Source: Christensenella sp. UBA1685 | GTDB lineage: Bacteria > Bacillota > Clostridia > Christensenellales > CAG-138 | Length of the DNA stretch: 33,519 nucleotides | Assembly (NCBI GenBank): GCA_002320595.1 | Contig: DCKB01000056.1 | Coordinates: forward strand, 1 to 33,519 | Direction: 5' to 3' | Shown here: positions 7,478 to 15,422 of the stretch, one piece after another | Layout: every line of letters starts with the position of its first letter | Numbering within the stretch: the stretch's first letter is position 1 | Made by a program: the position numbers and the translations under genes | The notes under the pieces: generated by a model | What the model was told of the DNA's origin: nothing | Database searches by the model: none | The model's input: the letters and a program-made list of their open reading frames with translations, nothing else

Positions 7478-9118
7478 TCATTCACGATAGTTATCCGGCA
7501 GATCGTTTTCAAACAGCACCACACAGCCCGGCTCCGTGTAAGCGGGGAGCTTTTCCGTCGCCTCTGCGAGGGAAGCTGCCCGCACAAGGCATGCTTCCGG
7601 GAACCCGGCCTGCCGGAGCCCTTCGCAGATCGGATCCGCATGCGCCTTGCCGATCACAATTGCAATGTCAGCACACTTCGCCATGTGGCAGCCGAATGCG
7701 CGGTTGAGTTCCGCCTCCTCCGCTCCCAGTTCCACCATGCCAGGCGTCACGCAGATGCGCCTGCCGGGAAAGGATGCAAGTACGTTGAGCGCTTCGCGCG
7801 AACCCACGGGATTTGCGTTGAAGGCATCATCGATCACCGTCACCGCACCCGGGATGAGCTGCAGCCGGTGCTCTACCGGCTCCACCTTTGCAATGCCCGC
7901 GGCGATTTCGGAAAGCGTCAGCCCAAGGCGGTACGCACAAGCCGCAGCGCCCGTAAGGTTCACAATGTTGTGCCGCCCAAGAAGCTTTGTCCGGCAGCGC
8001 ACGCTTTCGCCCTCTGCCGTTTTCAGCGTAAACGCGCTGCCTTGCGGCCCGACTTCCGTTTCACATGCGCAAAGGTAAAGCCCTTCCTCTGCCGTGCCGA
8101 AAAGGTACTTTTCCTTCAGCGTGCAGCTTTCGTACATTGCGCGGCAATTCTCATCATCCCCGTTGAAGAAACAGCAGCCGTCCGGCATGAGGCTTTCCAT
8201 CAGTTCGCCCTTTGTTGCGATCACGCCTTCAAGAGAGCCGAAGGTTTCAAGATGCTGTTTGCCGATGGCCGTGATGATGCCGAATTTCGGCTGCACGAGG
8301 CGGCAAAGCTCGCGGATATCGCCGCGGTAACGCGCACCCATTTCCGCGATGAAGACCTCGTGCTCCGCGAGAAGCTGCTCGCGAATGACTCTGGTTACGC
8401 CCATTGGCGTATTGAAGCTGCCCGGCGTATAGAGCACATTGTGTTTTTCGGAAAGGATTGTGCCGAGCGCATACTTGGTTCCGGTTTTGCCAAAGCTCCC
8501 TGTGACCGCAACTTTCGTAACATCCGCACGCGCAGCGAGTTTTCTCTTCGCATCGTTGAAGTACCAGCGTTTGACCGCCGCCTCAACGGGATACGTAATC
8601 CCATACGCGAGAAAAACGAACAGCGGCAGCAGCATGCCGGGCAGGTAGCGCAGGAAATTCGGCAACAGGAACACTCCCCAGGACATGATCCCCCCCATTA
8701 CCGCCCGCATAAAGAGCGATGCCGTAAACACAAAAGCAAGCGCGAATTCCACTGCAAGCAGGCGTTTCACGCGCCCTGTAAACGCGAGGGGCTTAATCTG
8801 CTTGCGGCGTTTGTAGCCGAAATAAAGCGTAAGCAGCAGAAGGAGATATGCTGCATCTCCCGCCGCATAACAGATCCGTGCAAGCAAGCGGCTTGTATCA
8901 TAAAGCATTACATAGCTGCACCGCAGCAACAACGCTACTGCGCCCACAAGCAGATACGGCACAACGTCCGACATAAAGTGGCGGCCGAGCCATTTCAGGT
9001 ACATTCTTCCCTGATAGCTTTCCAACTGCAGCATATGCACAAGCGGCAGCGAAGCAAGAACAACCGCTGCGGCAGCCGCCGTGTAATATATATAATAAGA
9101 AAACACCGTCCAGTTCAA
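7478..9118 (-). CDS. Membrane-anchored Mur ligase, MurF-like
   Basis: The C-terminal ~350 residues are a Mur ligase: P-loop TGSFGKTGTK (residues 206-214; the usual second T of GKTT is G), FIAEMGARYRGDI with the Mg-binding Glu, ITAIGKQHLETFGS, the Asn/His ATP site around LLGRHNIVNLTGAAACA, and VIDDAFNANPVGSREAL of the C-terminal domain. Instead of the ~80-residue UDP-MurNAc-tripeptide domain of MurF, the first ~185 residues carry about five to six hydrophobic segments (near 8-30, 52-71, 85-101, 121-140, 144-175). The place upstream of ddl suggests addition of D-Ala-D-Ala or a related amide bond, perhaps at the membrane, but the substrate is inferred only. The start is TTG at 9118, with GAGGTG seven bases before it; the nearby ATG at 9123 hits a stop at once. 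Confidence 0.88.
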   Translation of the reverse strand: MNWTVFSYYIYYTAAAAAVVLASLPLVHMLQLESYQGRMYLKWLGRHFMSDVVPYLLVGAVALLLRCSYVMLYDTSRLLARICYAAGDAAYLLLLLTLYFGYKRRKQIKPLAFTGRVKRLLAVEFALAFVFTASLFMRAVMGGIMSWGVFLLPNFLRYLPGMLLPLFVFLAYGITYPVEAAVKRWYFNDAKRKLAARADVTKVAVTGSFGKTGTKYALGTILSEKHNVLYTPGSFNTPMGVTRVIREQLLAEHEVFIAEMGARYRGDIRELCRLVQPKFGIITAIGKQHLETFGSLEGVIATKGELMESLMPDGCCFFNGDDENCRAMYESCTLKEKYLFGTAEEGLYLCACETEVGPQGSAFTLKTAEGESVRCRTKLLGRHNIVNLTGAAACAYRLGLTLSEIAAGIAKVEPVEHRLQLIPGAVTVIDDAFNANPVGSREALNVLASFPGRRICVTPGMVELGAEEAELNRAFGCHMAKCADIAIVIGKAHADPICEGLRQAGFPEACLVRAASLAEATEKLPAYTEPGCVVLFENDLPDNYRE

Positions 9119-9127
9119 ACCATCACC

Positions 9128-9886
9128 TCAGGCAAAAAATGCCTTCATCACTGCGCAAAACTGCGCGTATTTGTCCACATAGGAGAAGTGGCCTGCGCCT
9201 TCAAGCACAGCAAGCCCCGCTTTGGGGATGCGCTTCTCCATCACCTGCGCACGCGCAAGCGGCGTGGCAGTATCCTGATCGCCCCAAACGAGCAGCGTTT
9301 CGTTCTGAATATGGTCAAGCCGCTCCGTCAGATCAAGGTTCACAACGCGGGAAAGCGTCGCGCGCATCAAATCGCTTTTTAACGCACGGTAGTCGGCGCT
9401 TCCGGCATTCTTCTGTTTTTCGCTCAAATGGAGCAGAGCGTCGATCCACCTTACCTTTGCAAGGCGCTTGCCAAGTTTATAGGAATACGTGCGCACATAG
9501 TAGCCAAGCGTGCGCGGAGGGCGGATGCCTGCCGCATCCACCAGCACGAGCCGGTGGAACAGCCTGGGATCCTCCGAAGCAAGCAGGATCGTAACCCGGC
9601 CTCCGAAGGAGTGGCAGATGAGGTCGCATCCGCGCAGCCCCACGGTTTCAATGAACTTGCGCGTAAGCGCCGCATATTCCGGCACCCCCCAAGGCTCCGG
9701 CGGCTCAGGCGTTTGCCCAAAGCCCGGAAAATCCATGGCCACAGCCTCATAGCCGAGTCCGCTCATGCAGTTCATGATGGGGCGCACCGCCTCGATGTCC
9801 GCACCCCATCCGTGCAGAACCAGCACGGGGCGGCCCTGCCCCACGCGTTCATAATGAATGTTTATGCCTTCTATTTCACAAAACAA
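9128..9886 (-). CDS. Alpha/beta hydrolase
   Basis: A 252-residue alpha/beta-hydrolase-fold enzyme without signal peptide. The oxyanion stretch VLHGWGAD (24-30), nucleophile elbow CHSFGGR (Ser93), acid in WGDQDTATP (Asp205) and catalytic GAGHFSY (His233) are all visible, so it should be active. The first residue of the elbow is Cys instead of the usual Gly. The substrate is unknown; family members include esterases, lipases, C-C hydrolases and peptidases. The frame opens at TTG 9886 with GGAG ten bases upstream; the first ATG in frame is well inside the conserved first strand. It lies 19 bases after glmU and 9 bases before the Mur ligase, whose Shine-Dalgarno overlaps its stop region, so it is tightly built into the cell-wall operon. 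Confidence 0.88.
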   Translation of the reverse strand: MFCEIEGINIHYERVGQGRPVLVLHGWGADIEAVRPIMNCMSGLGYEAVAMDFPGFGQTPEPPEPWGVPEYAALTRKFIETVGLRGCDLICHSFGGRVTILLASEDPRLFHRLVLVDAAGIRPPRTLGYYVRTYSYKLGKRLAKVRWIDALLHLSEKQKNAGSADYRALKSDLMRATLSRVVNLDLTERLDHIQNETLLVWGDQDTATPLARAQVMEKRIPKAGLAVLEGAGHFSYVDKYAQFCAVMKAFFA

Positions 9887-9905
9887 CGCGTTTTCGCTCC
9901 GTTCC

Positions 9906-11204
9906 TTATTTCTTTTTCAGGCTTCGGAACTTTTCCACGTAGCCTTCCTTGTTGCTCTGCCGCGCACGCGCAAAAGCCATTGCGCCGGCAGGCACATCAT
10001 GCGTGATGGTGGAACCCGCGGCCGTATAAGCGCCGTCGCCAACCGTTACAGGCGCGACCAGATTCGTCTGGCAGCCGAGGAACACGTTGTCGCCCACGGT
10101 GGTGCGGTGCTTAGCATAGCCGTCGTAATTCACAAACACACACCCGCACCCCACGTTTACGCCGCTTCCAACGTCCGCATCCCCGATGTAGGAAAGATGC
10201 GGCAGCTTCGTTCCTTCGCCCACGCTGGAGTTTTTCACCTCAACAAAGTCGCCGATCTTGCAGCCGTCCGCAATGCGTGTATTCGGTCGGAGGTTCACAA
10301 ACGGCCCCGCCGTAACGCGGTTCCCAAGCTCTGCCTCGTTGGCGACAACATAGGTAAGCGTGCATTCGTTTCCAACGCGCGTATCGTTGATCTGGCAGCC
10401 GCTCTTAATGACACATCCTTCGCCGATAACCGTCCTGCCCGTGAGCACAACGTTCGGCCAAAGTACGGTATCCCGGCCAATCTCCACATCCGCGCCAAGC
10501 GTCACGGAATTCGGGTCGAGCATCGTGACGCCGTTTTCAAGGTGCTTGTCGCGGAGCCGCTCCTGCGCTTCCGCTTCGCATGCGGCAAGCATGGCCCTGT
10601 TCGTCACCGGGAAATAATGTGCAACGCCTGTATGCAGGCTTTCGACCAGCGCCGGGGTAATGCGGCAGCTTTCCACACCCTGCAGGAAGCAATCCGCAAG
10701 ACTTGCCTCCTTGCCGCTGCGCATAAGCCCCGCGCGCCAAACATTGCCGGGTGCGCAGAAAAGGTCACATAGAATCGGTCCTTCCGCCCCGACATCACCC
10801 GTTTCGTCTTCATTAAGGATGGCAAGTGCGGCGGCTCCGCTGTTCTCCGCTTCTTCCGCCAGCTGTTCGCAGAGTTCTGCGCTGATCAGAGGATAGCTTC
10901 CGGATATTACTAAAACCAGCCCATTGCCCGCCGCTTCAAGCGCGCTGCGCGCGGCGCGCAGTGCGTCCGCCTCGCCAAGGGCCTCCTGCTGCACAGCGGT
11001 TCGGGCGCGCGCGCGCACATGTGCCGCAATCATCTGCTGCGAACCGTCCACAATCACAGGAGGCGTTTCCACGCATCCCTCAAACGCCGCAAGCATCCAA
11101 TCGATCATCGGCCGCCCGGCAATCTCATGCAGGGCGGTCGGCTTCGCAGAGTGCATCTGCGGATCGCACCCGGCCACAAGTAGAATGGCTGTCGCTGCTT
11201 TCAT
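9906..11204 (-). CDS. glmU: GlmU-type protein with intact acetyltransferase and degenerate uridyltransferase domain
   Basis: GlmU normally acetylates glucosamine-1-P and then makes UDP-GlcNAc. The C-terminal left-handed beta-helix (residues ~230-432) is complete: Arg306 in NLRP, Lys324, PHLSYIGDA with His336 and Tyr339, Asn359 in VNYDG and Lys365. The N-terminal uridyltransferase half is eroded. The nucleotide loop normally AAGxGTRM is VAGCDPQM (10-17), the Lys of LPKVLH is Thr (KPTALH), GTGHA is GEADA (77-81), the Mg-binding Asp of GDxPLI is Ser103 (GSYPLI), and the second Mg ligand Asn is Thr201 (VTNRAML). It is also about 40 residues shorter than in E. coli. I infer an acetyltransferase that has lost UTP chemistry, or a new nucleotide-free role. 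ATG at 11204 follows GGGGAAAGG; the promoter is excellent. First gene of the operon. Confidence 0.9.
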   Translation of the reverse strand: MKAATAILLVAGCDPQMHSAKPTALHEIAGRPMIDWMLAAFEGCVETPPVIVDGSQQMIAAHVRARARTAVQQEALGEADALRAARSALEAAGNGLVLVISGSYPLISAELCEQLAEEAENSGAAALAILNEDETGDVGAEGPILCDLFCAPGNVWRAGLMRSGKEASLADCFLQGVESCRITPALVESLHTGVAHYFPVTNRAMLAACEAEAQERLRDKHLENGVTMLDPNSVTLGADVEIGRDTVLWPNVVLTGRTVIGEGCVIKSGCQINDTRVGNECTLTYVVANEAELGNRVTAGPFVNLRPNTRIADGCKIGDFVEVKNSSVGEGTKLPHLSYIGDADVGSGVNVGCGCVFVNYDGYAKHRTTVGDNVFLGCQTNLVAPVTVGDGAYTAAGSTITHDVPAGAMAFARARQSNKEGYVEKFRSLKKK

Positions 11205-11260
11205 TGCATTCCTTTCCCCGCACGGATGCCCGAAGCATCGCCTCGCGGTTCATGTTTTTT

Positions 11261-11290
11261 ATTGTAAGTTTTTCCGCTCTCCCCTGTCAA
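11261..11290 (-). promoter_or_regulatory. Strong sigma-A promoter of the glmU operon
   Basis: Minus strand: a perfect TTGACA (11285-11290) and TACAAT (11261-11266) at 18-base spacing, 57 bases before the glmU start. The leader between holds a small hairpin (GATGC...GCATC) near the ribosome binding site. No other clear promoter is seen before icd, so it probably drives glmU, the hydrolase, the Mur ligase, ddl and icd. Confidence 0.8.
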
Positions 11291-11356
11291 GGAAAGTGGG
11301 AGCTGCATACACGTATATTTTCGCGCTGCCGTTTATTCCGTAGAGCCAAAACCGTT

Positions 11357-11830
11357 TCAGGCGTTTTCCGGCTCCTCTGCGGGGAGCTCGGCCGCGCAGT
11401 GCGGGCAGCGGGTGGCCTTCTCGTTGATCTCCTCAAAGCAATACGGGCAGAGCCGCGGCTTTTTCTCCTCAGCAGGCTCCGCAGCTTTGTTTTTCTCGGA
11501 CAGTGCGCGCAGGCGGTTGATTCCCTTCACCATCAGGAAAATGCAGAAAGCCATAATAAGGAAGTCCAGCACGGTTGTAATAAATGAGCCATATGCGAAG
11601 CATGCGGCGCCCGCCTCCTGTGCCGCCGCAAGCGTCGGATAGGAAGCTCCATCGAGCGCAATGAAAAGGCTTGTGAAATCCAATCCACCGGTAAGCAGAC
11701 TGACAAGCGGCATAAACAAATCGTTCACAGCCGAGGTCACAATCTTTCCGAACGCCCCGCCGATCATTACGCCGACCGCCATATCAACCACATTTCCCTT
11801 AAATGCAAATTCTTTGAATTCCTTGAGCAT
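11357..11830 (-). CDS. mscL: Large-conductance mechanosensitive channel MscL with C-terminal zinc ribbon
   Basis: Inner-membrane homopentameric channel that opens on hypo-osmotic shock. Residues 1-110 are typical: amphipathic start MLKEFKEFAFKGNVVDMAVG, first membrane helix VMIGGAFGKIVTSAVNDLFM, a periplasmic loop, and a second helix near 81-103 (FITTVLDFLIMAFCIFLMVK). After a charged linker (110-126) comes an unusual tail with CPYC (128-131) and CPHC (142-145), a zinc ribbon that MscL of E. coli lacks, giving 157 residues. The start at 11830 has a perfect GGAGGG eight bases upstream; an in-frame ATG at 11854 would place that inside the gene. Transcribed from its own promoter and divergently from the next gene. 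Confidence 0.94.
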   Translation of the reverse strand: MLKEFKEFAFKGNVVDMAVGVMIGGAFGKIVTSAVNDLFMPLVSLLTGGLDFTSLFIALDGASYPTLAAAQEAGAACFAYGSFITTVLDFLIMAFCIFLMVKGINRLRALSEKNKAAEPAEEKKPRLCPYCFEEINEKATRCPHCAAELPAEEPENA

Positions 11831-11868
11831 GCCTTTTCCCTCCATATAATACATGTTTATTCTATGAT

Positions 11869-11897
11869 ACTATACCACCATGCGCGGCCGGAAACAA
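11869..11897 (-). promoter_or_regulatory. Probable promoter of mscL
   Basis: Minus strand: TATAGT (11869-11874) and TTGTTT (11892-11897) at 17-base spacing, 39 bases before the start. It is back to back with the promoter of the divergent gene. Confidence 0.5.
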
Positions 11898-11917
11898 GGA
11901 ATGCACAGAAAGTTCAT

Positions 11918-11946
11918 TTGCTTCCCACGCTGCAAACCGTTATAAT
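11918..11946 (+). promoter_or_regulatory. Probable promoter of the membrane-protein gene at 11983
   Basis: TTGCTT (11918-11923) and a perfect TATAAT (11941-11946) at 17-base spacing, 36 bases before the chosen TTG start. Confidence 0.55.
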
Positions 11947-11982
11947 AATTTAACAGAATGTTTTCCCTTGGAGGAACCGGGT

Positions 11983-13356
11983 TTGTTTACGCTGGAAACG
12001 CTGATCCTGTTTATTGTGTTCGCCATTGCCGCGGCCGCAACGCTGTCCGTTCAGAAGCGGCAAGGCGTTCCGATGCCACGCCTTTTGTGCATCGGTTTGT
12101 TTTTTCTTGCGCTGTTCGGCGCATATCTTTTAAAGCGAAGCAACACCACGCCCACCGTAAGCGCCCCCATTCCGCTTTACAAACTGTTTGCCATTGATGA
12201 ATATGGTTACAAAGGCGTATTTAACGATCTGCTTGCCTATGCTCTGCCCTTCCTGGCAGCCGGCATTTTTCTTGCGCCCGCTTTTCCCAAATGCGGCTTG
12301 TTCTCCGCGCTGTTCACCGGCGTGCTTTCCGCTGTGTTTTTAAACCTGTATCCCTTGTTTAACGATGCCCCCTTCATCGCGGATGAATACCTGTTTGCCG
12401 GCTTAGGCTGCATGGCGGGCTATAGCGTATATGCCATTCTTGCCGCCTTGCTCAAAAGGTTCCGTTTTCCGGAGCAGTTTGGGTTGGTGCGGCCATCCAA
12501 GCGCGCAAATTTTGCCGCGTTTTTATATGTGGCTGTGCTTTATTTCGGCATCGCCTTCGTGATGATTCTCGACCACGGCAAAACCTATGCTCCAATCCAG
12601 TTTTTTGAAAGCGAAACGCCCCTTCCGAAAGCGATGACGCTCGACTGCACACTTGATGCATCGGGCGCAAAGGTCAAGCTTTACGGTCCCAGCACGCAAT
12701 CCATCTATGAACGTGCATACGCGATTGCGCTCGCGCTTGGCATTGAAGCCCCGTTTGTCGTGAACGACAGTGTATACACTGCTGAAACCGAAACTGCCCG
12801 CCTCACCATCACAGAAAGCGGAAGCTGGACCTATGACCTGCTTTCCGAACCTGCAGCCGACCGCCTCCCCACAGAAGTGGATGCAATTCGCGCGGTTTTT
12901 GATCTGTTTGAACGCAAAACCCTTCTCACCGTATCGCTTGATTCCGTGACGGACATCGTTCCCCGCCACGATGCAAGCAACAGCCCCGTCGGGTACGACA
13001 TTTACCTTTCCACAGCGATCGACGGCAAACCCATCATCGGCTCCTCCACGCTGGTGGTATCCGTGCGGGCAGACAGCACAATCACCAAGATCCGCCGGTA
13101 TGATGGCGATGTGATTTCCATCGCCGAAAAACAGATTATTTCCCAACAGCGCGCTTATGAAAAGCTGCAAAGCGGGGATTGTGCCTATACCCTTTTCACG
13201 CCCGCCGTTTCCGCGACAATCGATAACTGCTACCTTGCCTACATGGCAAACAGTTCCCAGGGGTATTATCTTCCGGTTTGGGTTTTCTCCTGCACCGCCA
13301 CACTGGAGGACGGCACCACGGCAGCCTTTGATATTTATGTTGAAGCGATGCGATAA
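11983..13356 (+). CDS. Unrecognised membrane protein with large extracytoplasmic C-terminal domain
   Basis: 457 residues in two parts. The first ~195 carry six hydrophobic segments (about 2-22, 32-50, 83-101, 106-124, 136-157, 175-195). The layout and scraps such as NDLLAYALPFLAAGIFL and ADEYLFAGLGCMAGY resemble a degenerate VanZ-like domain; this is a weak resemblance. The rest (200-457) is soluble, rich in beta-type sequence, and should lie outside the cell; its end (AEKQIISQQRAYEKLQSGDCA... to the terminus) recalls extracytoplasmic domains of the YycI/YycH kind, again weakly. I do not assign a function. The start is TTG at 11983 with GGAGG eight bases upstream; an earlier in-frame TTG at 11968 overlaps that site. 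Single gene, divergent from mscL. Confidence 0.8.
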   Translation: MFTLETLILFIVFAIAAAATLSVQKRQGVPMPRLLCIGLFFLALFGAYLLKRSNTTPTVSAPIPLYKLFAIDEYGYKGVFNDLLAYALPFLAAGIFLAPAFPKCGLFSALFTGVLSAVFLNLYPLFNDAPFIADEYLFAGLGCMAGYSVYAILAALLKRFRFPEQFGLVRPSKRANFAAFLYVAVLYFGIAFVMILDHGKTYAPIQFFESETPLPKAMTLDCTLDASGAKVKLYGPSTQSIYERAYAIALALGIEAPFVVNDSVYTAETETARLTITESGSWTYDLLSEPAADRLPTEVDAIRAVFDLFERKTLLTVSLDSVTDIVPRHDASNSPVGYDIYLSTAIDGKPIIGSSTLVVSVRADSTITKIRRYDGDVISIAEKQIISQQRAYEKLQSGDCAYTLFTPAVSATIDNCYLAYMANSSQGYYLPVWVFSCTATLEDGTTAAFDIYVEAMR

Positions 13357-13394
13357 AGGGCTTGTTGTCTGCAAATGGCAAACAGCAAACCCTT
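13356..13394. terminator. Imperfect bidirectional terminator between convergent genes
   Basis: An interrupted stem (AAGGG / TTG / TGT pairing with ACA / CAA / CCCTT) begins at the stop codon of the membrane-protein gene and lies between it and the convergent CDF gene. T-runs are short, so strength is doubtful. The remaining bases to 13463 show only a short G+C-rich inverted repeat near 13425-13450. Confidence 0.4.
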
Positions 13395-13463
13395 CTTATG
13401 TGCTCATATTGCTGGCTTTTCTAAGCTCCTCTTGCGCTTGAGCGCGCTCCTTGTTTGTTTCCG

Positions 13464-14642
13464 TCACCTTACGCCGTTGTGGTCGATATCAACAGAAAGG
13501 ATGCAATGGTATGCGGGATTCAGGCGCGCCGCTTCATCCGCAACGCGCTGCTTGAGTTCCGCAATCGCCTCCGGCTTCATCCCCGGCTGAACTACAATGT
13601 CGAACAGCAGGTTGGTGCGGTTTTCCCCGCGTACCATGCGGAAATCGTGGAAACGCAGCGTTTTGTCGATCCCCATAAGAATCTGCCCCATTTCCTCCCG
13701 CGTTTGGTTAAGCACAGCGTTGTCCACCTCGATGGGGTCAAGGTGCAGCGTAAGGAGGATGCCCATCTGTGCGCCGATCTCCCGCTCCGCGGCATCAATC
13801 GTTTCATGGATTGCCATCAGGTCGCAATCCGAACGCACTTCAGCATGTGCGCTTGCAATGAGTTTGCCGGGGCCGTAGCTGTGCATCATAATGTCGTGGA
13901 TGCCGATAATCCCATCGTAAGAAAGGATTTTGTCCGTAAGCTCTGTAACCGTTTTCGGGTCGGGCGCTTCGCCCATCAGCGGGCTGATGGTATCCCGCAA
14001 AATCGAAACACCGGAGTACAGCACAAACCCCGCTACGACCACGCCGATATAGCCGTCGATGTTCACACCCTTGAAATAGCCGATGATGCTGGAAAGCAGG
14101 ATTGCACCGGTGCTGATGACATCGGATATGCTGTCGCTCGTGGCAGCGCTCATGGTGGAAGATTCGATACGGCGGCCGATATTTGCGGTGAACCGGCTCA
14201 TCCAAAGCTTAACGAGGATGGACGATACAAGCACAGCAATCATCGCCACACTGAATTCTACCGGTTCAGGCGCAATGATCTTCTGGATCGATTCGCGTCC
14301 AAGCTCAAACCCTACGACTAAAATGAGGAATGCAATAATCAGCGCCGCAATGTACTCCATGCGCGCATGGCCGTACGGATGCTCCCGGTCGGCAGGCTTC
14401 CCGGCCATTTTTGAACCGATGAGCATTACTGCGGAAGAACCGACGTCCGAAAGGTTGTTGACCGCGTCCGCCTGAATCGCGATCGACCCGCTTAACGTAC
14501 CGATCACAAACTTCATCGCGCAAAGGATCAGGTTGCAGGCAATGCCCACAACCCCCGCAAGAATGCCATATGCCTCCCGGACTGAAGAATCCCCCGTTTG
14601 ATCCGGCGTTTTAATGAAAAAACGCACCAACAGCTCCGTCAT
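13464..14642 (-). CDS. Cation diffusion facilitator (CDF) efflux protein, possibly manganese
   Basis: Inner-membrane metal/H+ antiporter of 392 residues with six predicted helices and a C-terminal cytoplasmic domain from ~205. The transport site is read from helix 2, ADAVNNLSDVGSS (Asn62 and Asp66), and helix 5, TSDSISDVIS (Asp170 and Asp174). An N-D-D-D site with DxxxD in helix 5 is the pattern reported for manganese CDFs such as MntE, whereas zinc CDFs have His at the first or third position, so Mn export is a reasonable inference. The C-terminal region is longer than in FieF and looks like two successive cytoplasmic repeats (~210-290 and 300-385). ATG at 14642 overlaps the sirtuin stop by four bases (ATGA), so translation is coupled. 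Confidence 0.92.
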   Translation of the reverse strand: MTELLVRFFIKTPDQTGDSSVREAYGILAGVVGIACNLILCAMKFVIGTLSGSIAIQADAVNNLSDVGSSAVMLIGSKMAGKPADREHPYGHARMEYIAALIIAFLILVVGFELGRESIQKIIAPEPVEFSVAMIAVLVSSILVKLWMSRFTANIGRRIESSTMSAATSDSISDVISTGAILLSSIIGYFKGVNIDGYIGVVVAGFVLYSGVSILRDTISPLMGEAPDPKTVTELTDKILSYDGIIGIHDIMMHSYGPGKLIASAHAEVRSDCDLMAIHETIDAAEREIGAQMGILLTLHLDPIEVDNAVLNQTREEMGQILMGIDKTLRFHDFRMVRGENRTNLLFDIVVQPGMKPEAIAELKQRVADEAARLNPAYHCILSVDIDHNGVR

Positions 14643-15391
14643 GCTTCGTTTCCTCCATTCTCCGTTTCAAGCGCCGCATGCAACACCTCGCCAATAGAAT
14701 CATGCAGAACAAGGTCCGCCCGGTAATCATATGGCGTTTCGCTCTTGTTGATGAGCACGAGCCGGTTACCGCGGTAATAATCAATCAACCCGGCTGCCGG
14801 GTATACCGCAAGCGACGTTCCCCCCACAATGAGCATATCCGCCTGCATAATGTGCGCAATCGCACCCTGCAGCACCTCGGGATCAAGCCCTTCTTCATAC
14901 AGCACCACATCCGGCTTGATGATGCCGCCGCAGGTACAGCGCGGCACGCCGGCGCTTTCGGAGATCGCCTCCGGGCCGTACGCCCTGCCGCATTGCATGC
15001 AACGGTTGCGGTAAATGCTGCCATGCAGTTCGAACACGTTTTTGCTGTCCGCCTTCTGATGCAGCCCATCCACGTTTTGTGTGACGACGGCCGTAAGCTT
15101 CCCTTGCTGTTCCAACTGTGCGAGTGCAGCATGCGCGCGGTTTGGCAGAGCATCCGTTACCAGAAGAGACGCACGGTAATACGCAAAAAAAATCTCCGGG
15201 TGCTGCATGAAAAAGCCGTGCGACAAAAGCACCTCCGGCGCTTGGCCAAAGGCACGGATCGCTTCAAAGTGGCCATCCCGGCTGCGAAAGTCGGGGATGC
15301 CGCTTTCCGTGGATACTCCCGCGCCGCCCAAAAAGGCGATTCGGCCCGATGCGCCGATCATCGCCCGAAGTTGGCAGATTTCCTGTTTCAC
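14639..15391 (-). CDS. NAD-dependent protein deacylase, sirtuin (SIR2/CobB family)
   Basis: Removes acetyl or other acyl groups from lysine using NAD+. The 250 residues contain GGAGVSTESGIPDFRS (22-37), the NAD/catalytic TQNVDGLHQKA (104-114), catalytic His123 in ELHGS, and a zinc module with Cys131, Cys134, Cys152 and Cys154 (CMQC ... CTC; the second pair is CxC rather than CxxC). All catalytic residues are present. The start is GTG at 15391, preceded by AGGAGGGTGG. First gene of a two-gene unit with the CDF exporter; the functional link between the two is not evident. In some bacteria sirtuins reactivate acetyl-CoA synthetase, but no such partner is in the window. Confidence 0.94.
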   Translation of the reverse strand: MKQEICQLRAMIGASGRIAFLGGAGVSTESGIPDFRSRDGHFEAIRAFGQAPEVLLSHGFFMQHPEIFFAYYRASLLVTDALPNRAHAALAQLEQQGKLTAVVTQNVDGLHQKADSKNVFELHGSIYRNRCMQCGRAYGPEAISESAGVPRCTCGGIIKPDVVLYEEGLDPEVLQGAIAHIMQADMLIVGGTSLAVYPAAGLIDYYRGNRLVLINKSETPYDYRADLVLHDSIGEVLHAALETENGGNEA

Positions 15392-15422
15392 GCTCCACCC
15401 TCCTGCTGAAAGATTTCTTTAT

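Noticed and set aside
7640..9382. 580-codon plus-strand frame across the Mur ligase
   Set aside because: Shadow of the Mur ligase; composition is extremely rich in Arg, His and Cys.
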